A stretch of DNA of 64,000 bases from Haemophilus sp. C1 (GCF_001276515.1 NZ_LDVZ01000005.1:1-64000), one strand, 5' to 3'; shown: positions 10,945 to 20,796, numbered from the stretch's first letter. The notes: generated by a model not told the origin, from the letters alone. Numbers and translations: made by a program.

Positions 10945-11576
10945 TGAAAATTCATCACTTATTTCAACCGCACTTTAGGTTGATTTATCTGTTTATCTGG
11001 GGGCTAATCATCAGTGGATTGAGTGATCTCACTTGGCTTATCCCCCTTAATGTGCTTGCAGTTTCTCTCTTTTTTATTTCACTGCAGTTCAGTCAAAAAT
11101 CTTTTTTGCCTTATCTTAAACGTTGGTTTGCTTTAGTCATTTTTATTGCTTTAATGTGGGCGACATTAAGTTGGAAAATTGGAGAAAATGGCATTGAACT
11201 CAATTTTCAAGGCATAGAATTAGCAGAAAAATTGAGTTTACGGACTCATTTATTGTTGATTTCTCTTTGGCTTTTTTTGTGGAATATTAATGATGCGGTG
11301 CTTGTTCAAGCCATTGGTAAATTGCCTTTGCCAGAAAAATTAATTCAACTTTTTGTACTGACCGTACGTTACATTGCACTGCTTGGCGAATTGCGTCAAA
11401 AGATGGATATTGCCATGCGAGCTCGTGGATTTCGTCCTGGACTTAATCGCCGAACCCTTTATGTGACGGCTCAAAGTGTCGCTTTATTATTGATTCATGC
11501 CCTGCTAAAAGCCGAAACGGCGCAAATGGCTTTAAAATGTCGTAGTTTTCAGTTTGGCAAAAAGAGAGAAAAATAA
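10944..11576 (+). CDS. nikQ: ECF transporter transmembrane (T) component NikQ
   Basis: 210 residues with four or five hydrophobic helices and the coupling motif of CbiQ-type T components (MDIAMRARGFRPG, and the later AQMALKCRSF). This Ala-Arg-Gly helix contacts the ATPase. It lies in the order nikK-L-M-Q-O, each gene touching the next. Confidence 0.9.
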   Translation: MKIHHLFQPHFRLIYLFIWGLIISGLSDLTWLIPLNVLAVSLFFISLQFSQKSFLPYLKRWFALVIFIALMWATLSWKIGENGIELNFQGIELAEKLSLRTHLLLISLWLFLWNINDAVLVQAIGKLPLPEKLIQLFVLTVRYIALLGELRQKMDIAMRARGFRPGLNRRTLYVTAQSVALLLIHALLKAETAQMALKCRSFQFGKKREK

Positions 11577-11577
11577 T

Positions 11578-12195
11578 ATGTTAGCTGTAAATAATCTTTA
11601 TATAGAACGCAATGGTAGAGCGATTATTCAAGATTTGAGTTTTACCTTAGAAGGTCAAAAACGCCTTTTCGTACAAGGGGAAATTGGATCAGGAAAAACG
11701 ACGTTACTGCTTGCTTTGTTGGGATTTGTTCCTATAAGCAAGGGGGAAATTAAACTATTTGGCCAAGTTTGTCGTGAAGAAAAAGATTTTGCGCCGTTTC
11801 GTGGCACGATTGGCATTTGCTTTCAAAATGCCGATGATCAACTTTTTGGCCCAACAGTGTTGGATGATATTGCCTTTGGACCATTAAACCAAAATGTGCC
11901 TAGAGAGCAGGCGTATCATATCGCAGAGCAGCAATTAGAGCGTCTTGGTATCACACGTTTAAAAGATCGTATGGTACATACTTTATCTGGTGGTGAGAAA
12001 AATTTCACTGCACTTGCGGGTGTCTTAGCGATGCAACCAAAAATTTTATTATTAGATGAACCCACCAATGGATTAGATCGAAAAAATACTGAAAAATTGA
12101 CCGCACTTTTGCGAGAACTTTCCTTACCCATTTTGATTTCATCCCATCATCATGGATTTATTAACGAATTAGCCACAGAAATTATCAGTTTATGA
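11578..12195 (+). CDS. nikO: ECF transporter ATP-binding subunit NikO
   Basis: 205 residues from MLAVNNLYIERN; the upstream ATG at 11554 lies inside nikQ. ATPase motifs are Walker A GEIGSGKTT, Q-loop CFQNADDQLFGPTV, signature LSGGEKN, Walker B ILLLDEPTNGLD, and H-loop ISSHHH. It is shorter than many CbiO proteins because it ends soon after the H-loop. It energises nickel uptake through NikMQ. Confidence 0.92.
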   Translation: MLAVNNLYIERNGRAIIQDLSFTLEGQKRLFVQGEIGSGKTTLLLALLGFVPISKGEIKLFGQVCREEKDFAPFRGTIGICFQNADDQLFGPTVLDDIAFGPLNQNVPREQAYHIAEQQLERLGITRLKDRMVHTLSGGEKNFTALAGVLAMQPKILLLDEPTNGLDRKNTEKLTALLRELSLPILISSHHHGFINELATEIISL

Positions 12196-12342
12196 TCTTC
12201 ATCAAAAAGCCGAATTTTGATTGTGCTATGCTTGTTGCAAATTTGTTGACAAAGCTCAGGGCTTTGAGTGTTTTAAACATTATTTCTGTTGAAAGTCAGT
12301 TTGAAACCTCAGCCCAAATAAGCACATTAAAACGGAGGATTT

Positions 12343-13152
12343 ATGTGTACAACCTGTGGCTGCGGACATCCAGAGCAAGTCCGTATTGGTGAATTGCCTC
12401 ATACCCATGATGATCAAGGAAGTCATCAATTAGGTACGCCAAACTTTTCACATTCAACATTTCATTTCAATAAACCAGTCGATGCAGACGATACTCAAAA
12501 ACGTTTGTTAAAAATCGAACAAGATGTTCTCGGAAAAAATAATCAACTAGCTGATCACAACCGAGCATTCTTTGCGAAACAACATATTTTAGCCTTAAAT
12601 CTTGTATCGAGTCCGGGTTCAGGCAAAACCACCCTTTTAACGACGACGCTAAATGCCCTCAAAAATGACCGCACTTGTTATGTCATTGAAGGCGATCAAC
12701 AAACTGAAAATGATGCAGATCGTATTCGTGCGACTGGCGTGCCGGCTATTCAAGTGAATACAGGCAAAGGCTGCCACTTAGATGCACAAATGATTAGCGA
12801 AGCTATGGTGAAATTAAGACCACAAGCTGACAGTATTATGTTTATCGAAAATGTGGGAAATTTAGTTTGTCCATCTGAATTTGATCTTGGCGAAAAAGCG
12901 AAAGTGGTGATTTTATCCGTGACAGAAGGCGAAGATAAACCGCTTAAATACCCACATATGTTTGCTGCATCAAGTTTGATGATTTTAAATAAAGTGGATT
13001 TATTACCTTATTTGAAATTTGATGTAGAACAATGTATTGCCAATGCAAAACGTGTGAATCCGAATATTGAAGTGATTCAACTTTCCGCTACCACTGAACA
13101 AGGTCTCAGTGAGTGGTTAAATTGGCTAGAACAGCAACGTAAACAAGGATAA
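12343..13152 (+). CDS. hypB: hydrogenase nickel incorporation GTPase HypB
   Basis: 269 residues. The N-terminal metal-binding motif is CTTCGCG, followed by a short His stretch ([11 protein letters not shown]). The GTPase core has the P-loop [21 protein letters not shown], the metal site with Cys-His (GKGCHLD), [16 protein letters not shown], and NKVDLLPY for guanine specificity. It inserts nickel into [NiFe]-hydrogenase precursors. ATG follows a strong CGGAGG. It lies directly after nikO, joining uptake and use of nickel. hypA and hypC are not beside it. Confidence 0.95.
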   Translation: MCTTCGCGHPEQVRIGELPHTHDDQGSHQLGTPNFSHSTFHFNKPVDADDTQKRLLKIEQDVLGKNNQLADHNRAFFAKQHILALNLVSSPGSGKTTLLTTTLNALKNDRTCYVIEGDQQTENDADRIRATGVPAIQVNTGKGCHLDAQMISEAMVKLRPQADSIMFIENVGNLVCPSEFDLGEKAKVVILSVTEGEDKPLKYPHMFAASSLMILNKVDLLPYLKFDVEQCIANAKRVNPNIEVIQLSATTEQGLSEWLNWLEQQRKQG

Positions 13153-13155
13153 TCG

Positions 13156-14268
13156 ATGCGATTTGTTGATGAATTTCGCGATCCTGAACTTGCCCGTAGT
13201 TTAGTGGCGCAACTTGAAAAATTGATGGAAAAAATGCCGCACTTTACGGCGCAGAATCCATTGTATTTAATGGAGGTATGTGGCGGGCATACCCATACGA
13301 TTTTTAAATTTGGGTTGGATCGGCTATTGCCAAAAAGTATCGAATTTATTCATGGCCCGGGTTGCCCTGTCTGTGTGCTTCCTATGGGGCGTATTGATGT
13401 TTGTATTGAAATTGCGCTGAAACCAGATGTTATTTTCTGTACTTTTGGGGATGCAATGCGGGTGAAAGGTCGCAAAGGTTCGCTTTTAGAAGCAAAAGCG
13501 AAAGGCGCAGATGTTCGTATTGTGTATTCACCTTTGGATGCATTGAATATTGCACAAAATAATCCGAATAAAAAAGTCGTCTTTTTTTCCTTAGGATTTG
13601 AAACAACGATGCCGAGCACAGCAGTAACGCTTCAGCAAGCCAAAAAACTAGGAACAAAAAATTTCTGGATTGTTTGCCAAAACATCACGATTATTCCAAC
13701 CTTACATAGCTTGCTGGCACAAGATCAAGTCAAAATTGATGGCTTTATTGCGCCAGGGCATGTGAGTATGGTGATTGGTTCATCGCCTTATCAAGGGATT
13801 GTCGATAAATACCACAAACCTTTCGTGATTACCGGTTTTGAACCTTTAGATATTTTGCAGGCGATTGTGATGTTAGTGCAGCAATTTGTTGATGGCCGTT
13901 GTGAAATCGAAAATCAATATAAACGCATTGTTGATGATCACGGAAATGCTTTAGCCCAACGTTCAATGCAAGAAGTATTCCAGCTTAAAGCAAGCAGTGA
14001 ATGGCGTGGCTTAGGGGAAATTGAACAATCAGGTGTGGAATTGACGGAGGCTTATCGTGAATTTGATGCCGAAATTTATTTCCAAAGCCAAGCACAACAG
14101 GTGGCGGATGATCCTAATTCTCGTTGTGGCGATGTCTTGACTGGGCGTTGTAAACCATCTGATTGCCCATTATTTGGCACAGGTTGTAATCCTGATAATG
14201 CTTATGGTGCATTAATGGTTTCTTCCGAAGGCGCATGTGCAGCCTATTATCAATATCGGAGAGAATAA
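13156..14268 (+). CDS. hypD: hydrogenase maturation Fe-S protein HypD
   Basis: 370 residues. It works with HypC and HypE to assemble the Fe(CN)2CO group. Signatures are EVCGGHTH (about residue 41), HGPGCPVCVLP, and the C-terminal [4Fe-4S] block with cysteines in CGDVLTGRCKPSDCPLFGTGC and SEGACAAYY. It starts 3 bp after hypB, so there is no space for hypC, which usually lies at this point. Confidence 0.95.
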   Translation: MRFVDEFRDPELARSLVAQLEKLMEKMPHFTAQNPLYLMEVCGGHTHTIFKFGLDRLLPKSIEFIHGPGCPVCVLPMGRIDVCIEIALKPDVIFCTFGDAMRVKGRKGSLLEAKAKGADVRIVYSPLDALNIAQNNPNKKVVFFSLGFETTMPSTAVTLQQAKKLGTKNFWIVCQNITIIPTLHSLLAQDQVKIDGFIAPGHVSMVIGSSPYQGIVDKYHKPFVITGFEPLDILQAIVMLVQQFVDGRCEIENQYKRIVDDHGNALAQRSMQEVFQLKASSEWRGLGEIEQSGVELTEAYREFDAEIYFQSQAQQVADDPNSRCGDVLTGRCKPSDCPLFGTGCNPDNAYGALMVSSEGACAAYYQYRRE

Positions 14269-14269
14269 A

Positions 14270-15283
14270 ATGAGCGAATTTATTACTATGGCGCACGGTA
14301 ATGGCGGTGCAGCCATGCAAAAATTGATTCAAGATTATTTTGTTGAAGCCTTTTCTAATCCAATTTTGGCACAAGGGGAAGATCAGGCAAGAATTCCATT
14401 AACCGAATTAGCAAATCAAGGCGAAACACTGTCATTTAGTACGGATAGTTTTGTGATTGATCCCATTTTTTTCCCTGGTGGCAACATCGGGAAATTAGCG
14501 GTGTGCGGCACGGCAAATGATGTGGCGGTGTGCGGGGCGATACCAAAATATTTATCCTGTGGCTTTATTTTGGAAGAAGGATTGCCACTTGCGGATCTTA
14601 AAGCAATTATTCAATCAATGGCAGAAACCGCAAAAGCGGCAGGCATTCAGGTTGTTACTGGCGATACAAAAGTGGTACAAAAAGGTGCAGTGGATAAGAT
14701 TTTTATCAATACCAGTGGGATTGGTGTTATTCCTCAAAATTTGGATTGGGGTGTTCATAACATTCAGGCTGGCGATAAAATCATTGTTAGCGGCACCATT
14801 GGGGATCATGGCGCAACAATCTTAAATTTACGTGAAAAACTGGGTATCCAAACGGATCTTCATAGTGATTGCGCCGTGCTTTATCCATTGATTGAAAATT
14901 TACGCGGAGTAGATGGCGTGAAAGCAGTTCGAGATGCGACTCGTGGGGGAGTCAATGCTGTTTTGCATGAATTTGCACAGGCGCAACAGCTAGGGGTTAA
15001 TATTGATGAACAAGCCTTACCAATTCGCCAAGAAGTGCGCGGAATTTGTGAATTACTTGGTCTTGAAGCATTAAACTTCGCTAATGAAGGGAAATTGGTT
15101 ATTGTTGCTTCCGCTGAAAAAACACCAGAAGTTTTGACCGCACTTCGTCGTCATCCATTAGGTGAAAATGCGGCCGTGATTGGTGAAGTAACAACCGATA
15201 AAAAAGTGCGTTTAGTGGGCGTTTTTGGACAAAGTCGATTATTAGATTTACCAACAAATGAACCGCTACCGAGAATTTGTTAA
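14270..15283 (+). CDS. hypE: carbamoyl dehydratase HypE
   Basis: 337 residues from MSEFITMAHGNGG. The ORF could extend upstream to 14237 but would overlap hypD. PurM/SelD-like fold with FSTDSFVIDPIFFPGG and TRGGVNAVLHE. The C-terminus ends PRIC, the cysteine that carries the thiocarbamate and thiocyanate. It is immediately downstream of hypD, and a terminator closes the operon. Confidence 0.95.
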   Translation: MSEFITMAHGNGGAAMQKLIQDYFVEAFSNPILAQGEDQARIPLTELANQGETLSFSTDSFVIDPIFFPGGNIGKLAVCGTANDVAVCGAIPKYLSCGFILEEGLPLADLKAIIQSMAETAKAAGIQVVTGDTKVVQKGAVDKIFINTSGIGVIPQNLDWGVHNIQAGDKIIVSGTIGDHGATILNLREKLGIQTDLHSDCAVLYPLIENLRGVDGVKAVRDATRGGVNAVLHEFAQAQQLGVNIDEQALPIRQEVRGICELLGLEALNFANEGKLVIVASAEKTPEVLTALRRHPLGENAAVIGEVTTDKKVRLVGVFGQSRLLDLPTNEPLPRIC

Positions 15284-15293
15284 TGATTAGATA

Positions 15294-15330
15294 AAACTAA
15301 AGCCTTGATAATCAAGGCTTTAGTTTTTTT
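15294..15330. terminator. bidirectional terminator between hypE and ssrA
   Basis: AAACTAAAGCCTTGAT pairs with ATCAAGGCTTTAGTTT and has T tracts usable on both strands. Confidence 0.85.
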
Positions 15331-15333
15331 GTT

Positions 15334-15698
15334 TGGTGGAGCTGGGGGGAGTTGAACCCCCGTCCGAAATTACTCTACCTTCAGCACTACACGTTTAGTC
15401 TCGTCTTTAATTTCACTCAAGCATGCGGACAGACACGCTAAACTTAAGCCAGTTTGATTCAATTTAGTGCTTCGATCCTCAAACGGTGGCTTCCACACGA
15501 TCTCGTTTTGATTTGACTCCGCGTTATCCCCGTCTTACGAGCGGAAGCTGGGGCGCGAAGGCTAAATGCAGGTTATTAAGCTGCTAAAGCGTATTGTTCG
15601 TCGTTTGCGACTATTTTTTGCGGTTTATTTACGAGGCCTACCGCACCTCGACGTGCACCTTGGGCTTCGCTAATCCCGTCGAATCCAGAATCAGCCCC
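15334..15698 (-). ncRNA. ssrA: transfer-messenger RNA
   Basis: The 5' end is GGGGCTGATTCTGG and the 3' end is the tRNA-like AACTCCCCCCAGCTCCACCA, with a T-arm GGGTTCAACTCCCCC. The tag reading frame lies around 15567-15600. It encodes ANDEQYALAA after the resume GCA and ends in tandem stops. This is the tag expected for H. influenzae. About 365 nt. Confidence 0.95.
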
Positions 15699-15874
15699 AA
15701 AATTGTGCCCTAGTCTAACAAAAAAAGAAAGGTAGGGAAAGTCGAGATTGATTGAATTGATACGTTAAAGGGCATTTATAAAAGATTAAATTGCTAGGCT
15801 ATTAACTTTAATGTATATTTAAACAGCTATTTGCTATAATTAATATATAGAAAATATTTAACCGCACTTTTTTT

Positions 15875-16942
15875 ATGCTACAAGATAAAAAAATTATTCA
15901 CATTGATATGGATTGTTTTTACGCATCGATTGAGATTCGTGAAAATCCTAATTTGCAGGGAAAGCCTGTTGCTGTAGGTGGTTCTTCTCGTCAACGTGGT
16001 GTATTAACAACTTGTAATTATGAGGCGAGAAAATTTGGTTTGCATAGTGCAATGCCAACCGCTCAAGCCATAAAAAAGTGTCCTAATCTCATTCTTGTGC
16101 CTGTGAATATGACGTTGTATAAACAAGTTTCGGCACAAATTCATCAAATCTTCCAGCGTTACACCGATATTATTGAACCGCTTTCTTTAGATGAAGCTTA
16201 TTTGGATGTTACGCACTGCCAAAAATGTTCAGGCTCTGCGACTTGGATCGCGCAAGAAATCCGCCAAGCAATTTTTGATGAGTTGAATTTAACAGCCTCG
16301 GCAGGTGTGGCGCCTTTGAAATTTCTTGCCAAAATCGCTTCGGATATGAATAAACCTAATGGGCAATTTGTGATTAAGCCTAATGAAGTCAGTGAATTCA
16401 TTAAAACCTTATCTTTAAATAAAATCCCTGGTGTGGGTAAAGTGACATCACAACGATTACTTGATATGGGATTAGAAACTTGTGCTGACATTCAAAACTT
16501 TGATCAAATCGTCTTATTAAACCAATTTGGTAAAGCGGGTAAACGTATTTGGGATTTTAGCCACGGCATTGATGATCGTGAAGTACAAGCCCATCGTGAA
16601 CGTAAATCAGTTGGCGTAGAACAAACTTTGGTTGAAAACATTCACACAATTGAGCAAGCTTCAGAATTATTGAATAATCTTTATCAAGAGCTAATTCACC
16701 GCCTTGAACGTGTTTCCCCTAATATATCGTTATCAGAATTTCGTAAAATTGGCATAAAGCTTAAATTTGAAGATTTTCAAGTAACTACTTTAGAGAAAAC
16801 GGGTTTGTCACTTTCTTTGGAGAGTTTTCAGCAATTACTTCCTCAAATTTTTATGCGAGCAAAAGGGCGAGAGATTCGTTTAATTGGGTTACATGTCAAT
16901 TTACCTGAAGAAAATAAACAAGAACAAATGAGCCTCTGGTGA
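15875..16942 (+). CDS. dinB: DNA polymerase IV
   Basis: 355-residue Y-family translesion polymerase. The metal-binding motifs are IHIDMDCFYASIE and SLDEAYLDVT. The helix-hairpin-helix reads NKIPGVGKVTSQRLL. A little-finger domain follows, with a C-terminal EEQEQMSLW-like beta-clamp peptide (QEQMSLW). I see no clear CTG-N10-CAG LexA box upstream; a USS core sits just before the start. Confidence 0.95.
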   Translation: MLQDKKIIHIDMDCFYASIEIRENPNLQGKPVAVGGSSRQRGVLTTCNYEARKFGLHSAMPTAQAIKKCPNLILVPVNMTLYKQVSAQIHQIFQRYTDIIEPLSLDEAYLDVTHCQKCSGSATWIAQEIRQAIFDELNLTASAGVAPLKFLAKIASDMNKPNGQFVIKPNEVSEFIKTLSLNKIPGVGKVTSQRLLDMGLETCADIQNFDQIVLLNQFGKAGKRIWDFSHGIDDREVQAHRERKSVGVEQTLVENIHTIEQASELLNNLYQELIHRLERVSPNISLSEFRKIGIKLKFEDFQVTTLEKTGLSLSLESFQQLLPQIFMRAKGREIRLIGLHVNLPEENKQEQMSLW

Positions 16943-16974
16943 TATAATCACGCGGTTTTTTAGGAGTCGATACA

Positions 16975-17511
16975 ATGGAACATAAATTAGAAGATATTAT
17001 TGCAATTTTTAATCAATGTTTTGAAGAAGAATACAACACTCGCTTAGTCAAAGGCGGTGATGAACCGATTTATTTACCCGCAAATGATGACGTGCCTTAT
17101 AACGCGATTTATTTTGCTAGAGGATTTTATAGCAGTGCATTGCACGAAATTGCCCATTGGTTAGTGGCAGGCAAAGAACGCCGTAAACTAGAAGATTTTG
17201 GTTATTGGTATGAGCCAGATGGACGTTCTGAAGAACGCCAGCGTGATTTTGAAAAAGTGGAAGTGAAGCCGCAAGCATTAGAATGGATTTTGGCAACAGC
17301 GGCAGGTTTTCGTTATTTTGCCAGTGCGGATAATTTAAATGGCAATCCGGGCGATACACAGCCTTTTAAACAAGCCGTGTATGAGCAAGTGAAAACGTAT
17401 GTAGAAAAAGGTTTACCAAAACGAGCTGAAACGTTACGCCATGCTCTTGCTATGTTTTATGGCACAGAAGATGACATTAATTTGGCGAAGTTTGATGTCG
17501 CGCGTATTTAA
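16975..17511 (+). CDS. epmC: elongation factor P hydroxylase (YfcM family)
   Basis: 178 residues. Similarity to E. coli YfcM/EpmC runs throughout: IFNQCFEEEYNTRLVKG, DEPIYLPANDDVPYN, LHEIAHWLVAGKERR, DFGYWYEPDGR, and VEVKPQALEWI. The HEIAHW motif supplies metal ligands. It hydroxylates the beta-lysylated lysine of EF-P, a modification reported as not essential. ATG follows TTAGGAGTCGATACA, 32 bp after dinB, so the two may share a transcript. Confidence 0.9.
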   Translation: MEHKLEDIIAIFNQCFEEEYNTRLVKGGDEPIYLPANDDVPYNAIYFARGFYSSALHEIAHWLVAGKERRKLEDFGYWYEPDGRSEERQRDFEKVEVKPQALEWILATAAGFRYFASADNLNGNPGDTQPFKQAVYEQVKTYVEKGLPKRAETLRHALAMFYGTEDDINLAKFDVARI

Positions 17512-17517
17512 TAGCTG

Positions 17518-17544
17518 AAAGTGAGCAAGATTGCTCACTTTTTT
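17518..17544 (+). terminator. terminator of epmC
   Basis: GTGAGCAA/TTGCTCAC stem followed by TTTTTT. Confidence 0.8.
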
Positions 17545-17711
17545 CAGTCTTAATCCCCCCAATTCCCCCCTAATTAAATAGTTCAATTTTTAGTCATTTT
17601 ACACCCAGTATACTGGGTGTTGTACTCTCTTTACAGAGAGTACAACAAAACATCTTGCTAAACAAAAAATGTTTGGTTATTTCAATTATTGATTAATAAA
17701 TGGACGATTTT

Positions 17712-18803
17712 ATGAAATTCTCAAAAACACTTATTACTACTGCTATTCTTGGCTTTTCACTTGCTTCTTTTCATTATACTGCTTGGGCAGATACGCCTGC
17801 GCAGCAATTCCAACAAGGTTTTGAAGCCACTACGAGGGGGGACTATCAAACAGCCTTTAAACTTTGGTTGCCTTTGGCTGAACAGGGACAAAAAAATGCT
17901 CAATATAATTTGGGCGTGATGTATGACAATGGACAAGGTGTGAAACAAGATTATTTCGAAGCGATGAAATGGTATCGCAAAGCGGCGGAGCAGGGGAATG
18001 CAATGGCTCAAGCTAATTTGGGCAGTATGTATTCCGAGGGAAGAGGTATCAAACAAGATGATTTTGAAGCCCAGAAATGGTATCGCAAAGCGGCGGAGCA
18101 GGGGAATGCAAAGGGTCAATTTAATTTGGGCGGTATGTATTACAAGGGGCGTGGAGTCAAACAAGATGATGTTGAAGCAATGAAATGGTTTAGCAAAGCG
18201 GCGGAGCAGGGGAATGCAATGGCTCAAGCTATTTTGGGGATTATGTATTCCGAGGGAAGAGGTATCAAACAAGATGATTTTGAAGCGGTGAAATGGTATC
18301 GCAAAGCGGCGGAGCAGGGGAATGCAACGGCTCAAGCTAATTTGGGCAGTATGTATTACAACGGGCGTGGTGTCAAACAAGATGATTTTGAAGCCGTGAA
18401 ATGGGTTAGCAAAGCGGCGGAGCAGGGGAATGCAATGGCTCAAGCTAATTTGGGCAGTATGTATTACAACGGGCGTGGCGTCAAACAAGATGATTTTGAA
18501 GCCGTGAAATGGTTTAGCAAAGCGGCGGCTCAGGGGGATGCAATTGCTCAAGCTAGTTTGGGCAATATGTATTTCGAGGGGAGAGGCGTTAAACAAGATG
18601 ATTTTGAAGCAATGAAATGGTTTATCAAAGCGGCGGAGCAAGGGAATGCAAAGGCTCAATTTATAGTGGGGGGACTATATTGGTTTGGAAAAGGAGTTCA
18701 AGTAAATAAATCTTTAGCTAAAGAATGGCTTGGCAAGGCTTGTGATAATGGCGATCAACAAGGTTGTGAGTTTTACGGTAAGTTGAATAGAGGGGAGATG
18801 TAA
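17712..18803 (+). CDS. exported Sel1-repeat protein with 108-bp DNA repeats
   Basis: 363 residues from MKFSKTLITT. A signal peptide ends TAWA before DTPAQQFQQG. The rest is about eight 36-residue Sel1 repeats (consensus AQxNLGxMYxxGRGVKQDDFEAxKWxxKAAEQGN) and a C-terminal cap with paired Cys (ACDNGDQQGCEFYG). At DNA level the repeats are 108 bp and nearly identical, starting at about 17981, 18089, 18197, 18305, 18413, 18521 and 18629. Copy number could therefore change by recombination. Probably a periplasmic or surface protein-binding solenoid; the partner is unknown. Confidence 0.88.
   Translation: MKFSKTLITTAILGFSLASFHYTAWADTPAQQFQQGFEATTRGDYQTAFKLWLPLAEQGQKNAQYNLGVMYDNGQGVKQDYFEAMKWYRKAAEQGNAMAQANLGSMYSEGRGIKQDDFEAQKWYRKAAEQGNAKGQFNLGGMYYKGRGVKQDDVEAMKWFSKAAEQGNAMAQAILGIMYSEGRGIKQDDFEAVKWYRKAAEQGNATAQANLGSMYYNGRGVKQDDFEAVKWVSKAAEQGNAMAQANLGSMYYNGRGVKQDDFEAVKWFSKAAAQGDAIAQASLGNMYFEGRGVKQDDFEAMKWFIKAAEQGNAKAQFIVGGLYWFGKGVQVNKSLAKEWLGKACDNGDQQGCEFYGKLNRGEM
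17981..18648 (+). repeat. tandem 108-bp in-frame repeats
   Basis: The 20-mer AGCGGCGGAGCAGGGGAATG or a near copy recurs every 108 bp, seven times. The unit equals 36 codons, so gain or loss of units keeps the frame. Confidence 0.9.
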
Positions 18804-18833
18804 TAACACGTTTACAGCTCATATTGGCGAGTA

Positions 18834-19117
18834 AAAATTGTGTTTTATTTAATTATAAGTCTAATAAGGATAAAAATAATAAAGAAAAAATTAACCTTAG
18901 CCGTTTTATTATTGGCGGTTATTGGTGGCGGAGCGGTGTATTTTACCCAATATTACCCAGAACAGGTAAAGATCTGAAAGTATTAATTAAGCTAGGCGAG
19001 TTGGAAAAAGATAAATCTAAAGCTAAAAAATACTTTGGCGATGCTTGCGATTTACGCAGTCAAGAAGGGTGTGATAAATATCGTGAGCTCAATCAAAAAC
19101 AAGACACCAATAAATAG
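18834..19117 (+). pseudogene. remnant of a small Sel1-type exported protein
   Basis: Two frames carry parts of one likely gene. The first (about 18870-18973) reads a lysine-rich start and a hydrophobic signal or anchor, KKKLTLAVLLLAVIGGGAVY, then stops. The second continues to 19117 with KAKKYFGDACDLRSQEGCDKYRELN, which closely resembles the C-terminal cap of the preceding Sel1 protein. A frameshift or deletion near 18960-18975 best explains this. No start codon with a good ribosome site is visible. Confidence 0.55.
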
Positions 19118-19226
19118 TGGGTAAATCACAAATAAAGCGTCTGAGATTCTTAATTTCCTTTTCGCTGTCAATTTTCCCTAAAATCGGCTAGAATACGCCG
19201 ATTTTATTTTCGGTGACTTACAAATG

Positions 19227-20309
19227 ATGAAAGATTCCATTATTGCAAAATTAGAAAGTTTAAAAGAACGTTATGAAGAGCTAGAAGCCTTATTGGGCGA
19301 TGTTTCTGTAATTAGTGATCAGGATAAATTCCGTGCGTATTCTAAAGAATATTCGCAACTTGAAGAAGTGGTGAAATGTTTTAATCGTTGGACGCTATTA
19401 AATCAAAATATTGAAGAAGCTGAAATATTGCTCGATGATCCTGAAATGAAAGAAATGGCGCAAATGGAAATCGAAGAATCCAAAGCGGAAATTGAAGAAG
19501 TGGAACAACAACTTCAAATTCTTTTACTGCCGAAAGATCCTAATGATGAATATAACTGCTATTTAGAAATCCGTGCGGGAACTGGCGGTGATGAAGCGGG
19601 TATTTTTGCCGGTGATTTATTCCGTATGTACAGTCGTTATGCTGAAAGTAAACGCTGGCGTGTAGAAATGCTAAGTGCTAACGAAAGTGAGCAAGGCGGT
19701 TATAAAGAGGTGATTGTTAAAGTCACTGGCGAAGGTGTGTATGGTCAGTTAAAGTTTGAGTCTGGCGGTCATCGTGTGCAACGTGTACCAAAAACAGAAT
19801 CACAAGGGCGTATCCACACTTCAGCTTGTACTGTTGCCGTGATGCCGGAATTACCAGAATCGGAAATGCCGGAAATTAATCCAGCAGATTTGCGTATTGA
19901 TACTTATCGTTCATCGGGCGCAGGTGGTCAGCACGTAAATACAACGGATTCTGCGGTGCGTATTACTCACATTCCAACGGGTATTGTGGTGGAATGTCAG
20001 GATGAGCGTTCACAGCACAAAAATAAAGCGAAAGCAATGTCGGTATTAGCGTCACGTATTGTTCAAGCAGAGCAAGAACGCCAAGCCGCAGAACAAACAG
20101 ATATGCGCCGTAACTTATTAGGTTCGGGCGATCGTTCTGATAAAATTCGTACATATAATTATCCGCAAGGTCGAGTTACAGATCACCGTATCAATCTCAC
20201 TATTTATCGTTTGGATGAAGTGATGAATGGTAAAATTGATGAACTGATTCAGCCGATTATTACCGAATATCAGGCGGATCAGTTGGCGGCATTGTCTGAA
20301 CAGAATTAA
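19227..20309 (+). CDS. prfA: peptide chain release factor 1
   Basis: 360 residues, as in E. coli. There are two adjacent ATGs; the second gives [12 protein letters not shown]. Terminates translation at UAA and UAG. The anticodon-mimic motif PxT is seen in [13 protein letters not shown], and the catalytic GGQ in [17 protein letters not shown]. It begins a co-directional cluster prfA-RDD-prmC-sirB1-kdsA, in which PrmC methylates the GGQ glutamine of this protein. Confidence 0.97.
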   Translation: MKDSIIAKLESLKERYEELEALLGDVSVISDQDKFRAYSKEYSQLEEVVKCFNRWTLLNQNIEEAEILLDDPEMKEMAQMEIEESKAEIEEVEQQLQILLLPKDPNDEYNCYLEIRAGTGGDEAGIFAGDLFRMYSRYAESKRWRVEMLSANESEQGGYKEVIVKVTGEGVYGQLKFESGGHRVQRVPKTESQGRIHTSACTVAVMPELPESEMPEINPADLRIDTYRSSGAGGQHVNTTDSAVRITHIPTGIVVECQDERSQHKNKAKAMSVLASRIVQAEQERQAAEQTDMRRNLLGSGDRSDKIRTYNYPQGRVTDHRINLTIYRLDEVMNGKIDELIQPIITEYQADQLAALSEQN

Positions 20310-20361
20310 TGATAGGGGCATCTGATTTCAGATGTCCTTTTTAACTTTACAGGGAAATAAA

Positions 20362-20796
20362 ATGATCATTGAAAATCAAAAAGATGCTGAATTTTCTTCT
20401 GCTTTCAAGCCTTCTCAACCTGCTCAAGCAAGCCGTTTTAAACGTTGGCTTGCGAGTATGATTAATGGGCTTGTACTTTGGGTGATGGTTGGTCTCGGTT
20501 TTGCATTGGGGGATTTTGCTGGTGTGCTGGGAACGATTGTATATGTAGGTTTTCAGTTATATTTTATGAAAACTTATAGGCAAACCCTAGGAAAATATTG
20601 GTTAAATATTAGAGTATTAGATTATGCAACACATCAACCAGTTAGTTTTGGGAAGTATGTTGTTAGAGAAATTTTAGATTTTATTTTACAGCTGACAGGT
20701 TTGAGTTTAATTAGTGTGATTATCGTTTTTGTAAGCAGTGAACGCCGCTCTCTAACTGATGCTATAATGTCGACAATAGTTGTTAAAACTCAATGA
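20362..20796 (+). CDS. RDD-family membrane protein
   Basis: 144 residues from MIIENQKDAEF. RDD-type features: ASRFKRWLASMINGLVLWVMVGLG at the N-terminus (Arg then hydrophobic helix), a second helix LGTIVYVGFQLYFM, TLGKYWLNIRVLD, and a third helix near residue 110. The third conserved residue region reads RRSLTDAIMSTIVVK, typical of the family end. Function unknown. It overlaps prmC by 4 bp. Confidence 0.8.
   Translation: MIIENQKDAEFSSAFKPSQPAQASRFKRWLASMINGLVLWVMVGLGFALGDFAGVLGTIVYVGFQLYFMKTYRQTLGKYWLNIRVLDYATHQPVSFGKYVVREILDFILQLTGLSLISVIIVFVSSERRSLTDAIMSTIVVKTQ

Noticed and set aside
12192-12392. 66-residue ORF between nikO and hypB, considered as a hypA or hypC remnant
   Set aside because: It runs into hypB in another frame, has no Cys-pair or HypC motif, and I could not align any frame convincingly to HypA.
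15700-15874. Possible LexA box before dinB
   Set aside because: No CTG-N10-CAG match in the upstream 175 bp.
17757-18659. 300-residue minus-strand ORF across the Sel1 gene
   Set aside because: It is the antisense shadow of the 108-bp repeats; the plus strand has a signal peptide and clear Sel1 motifs.
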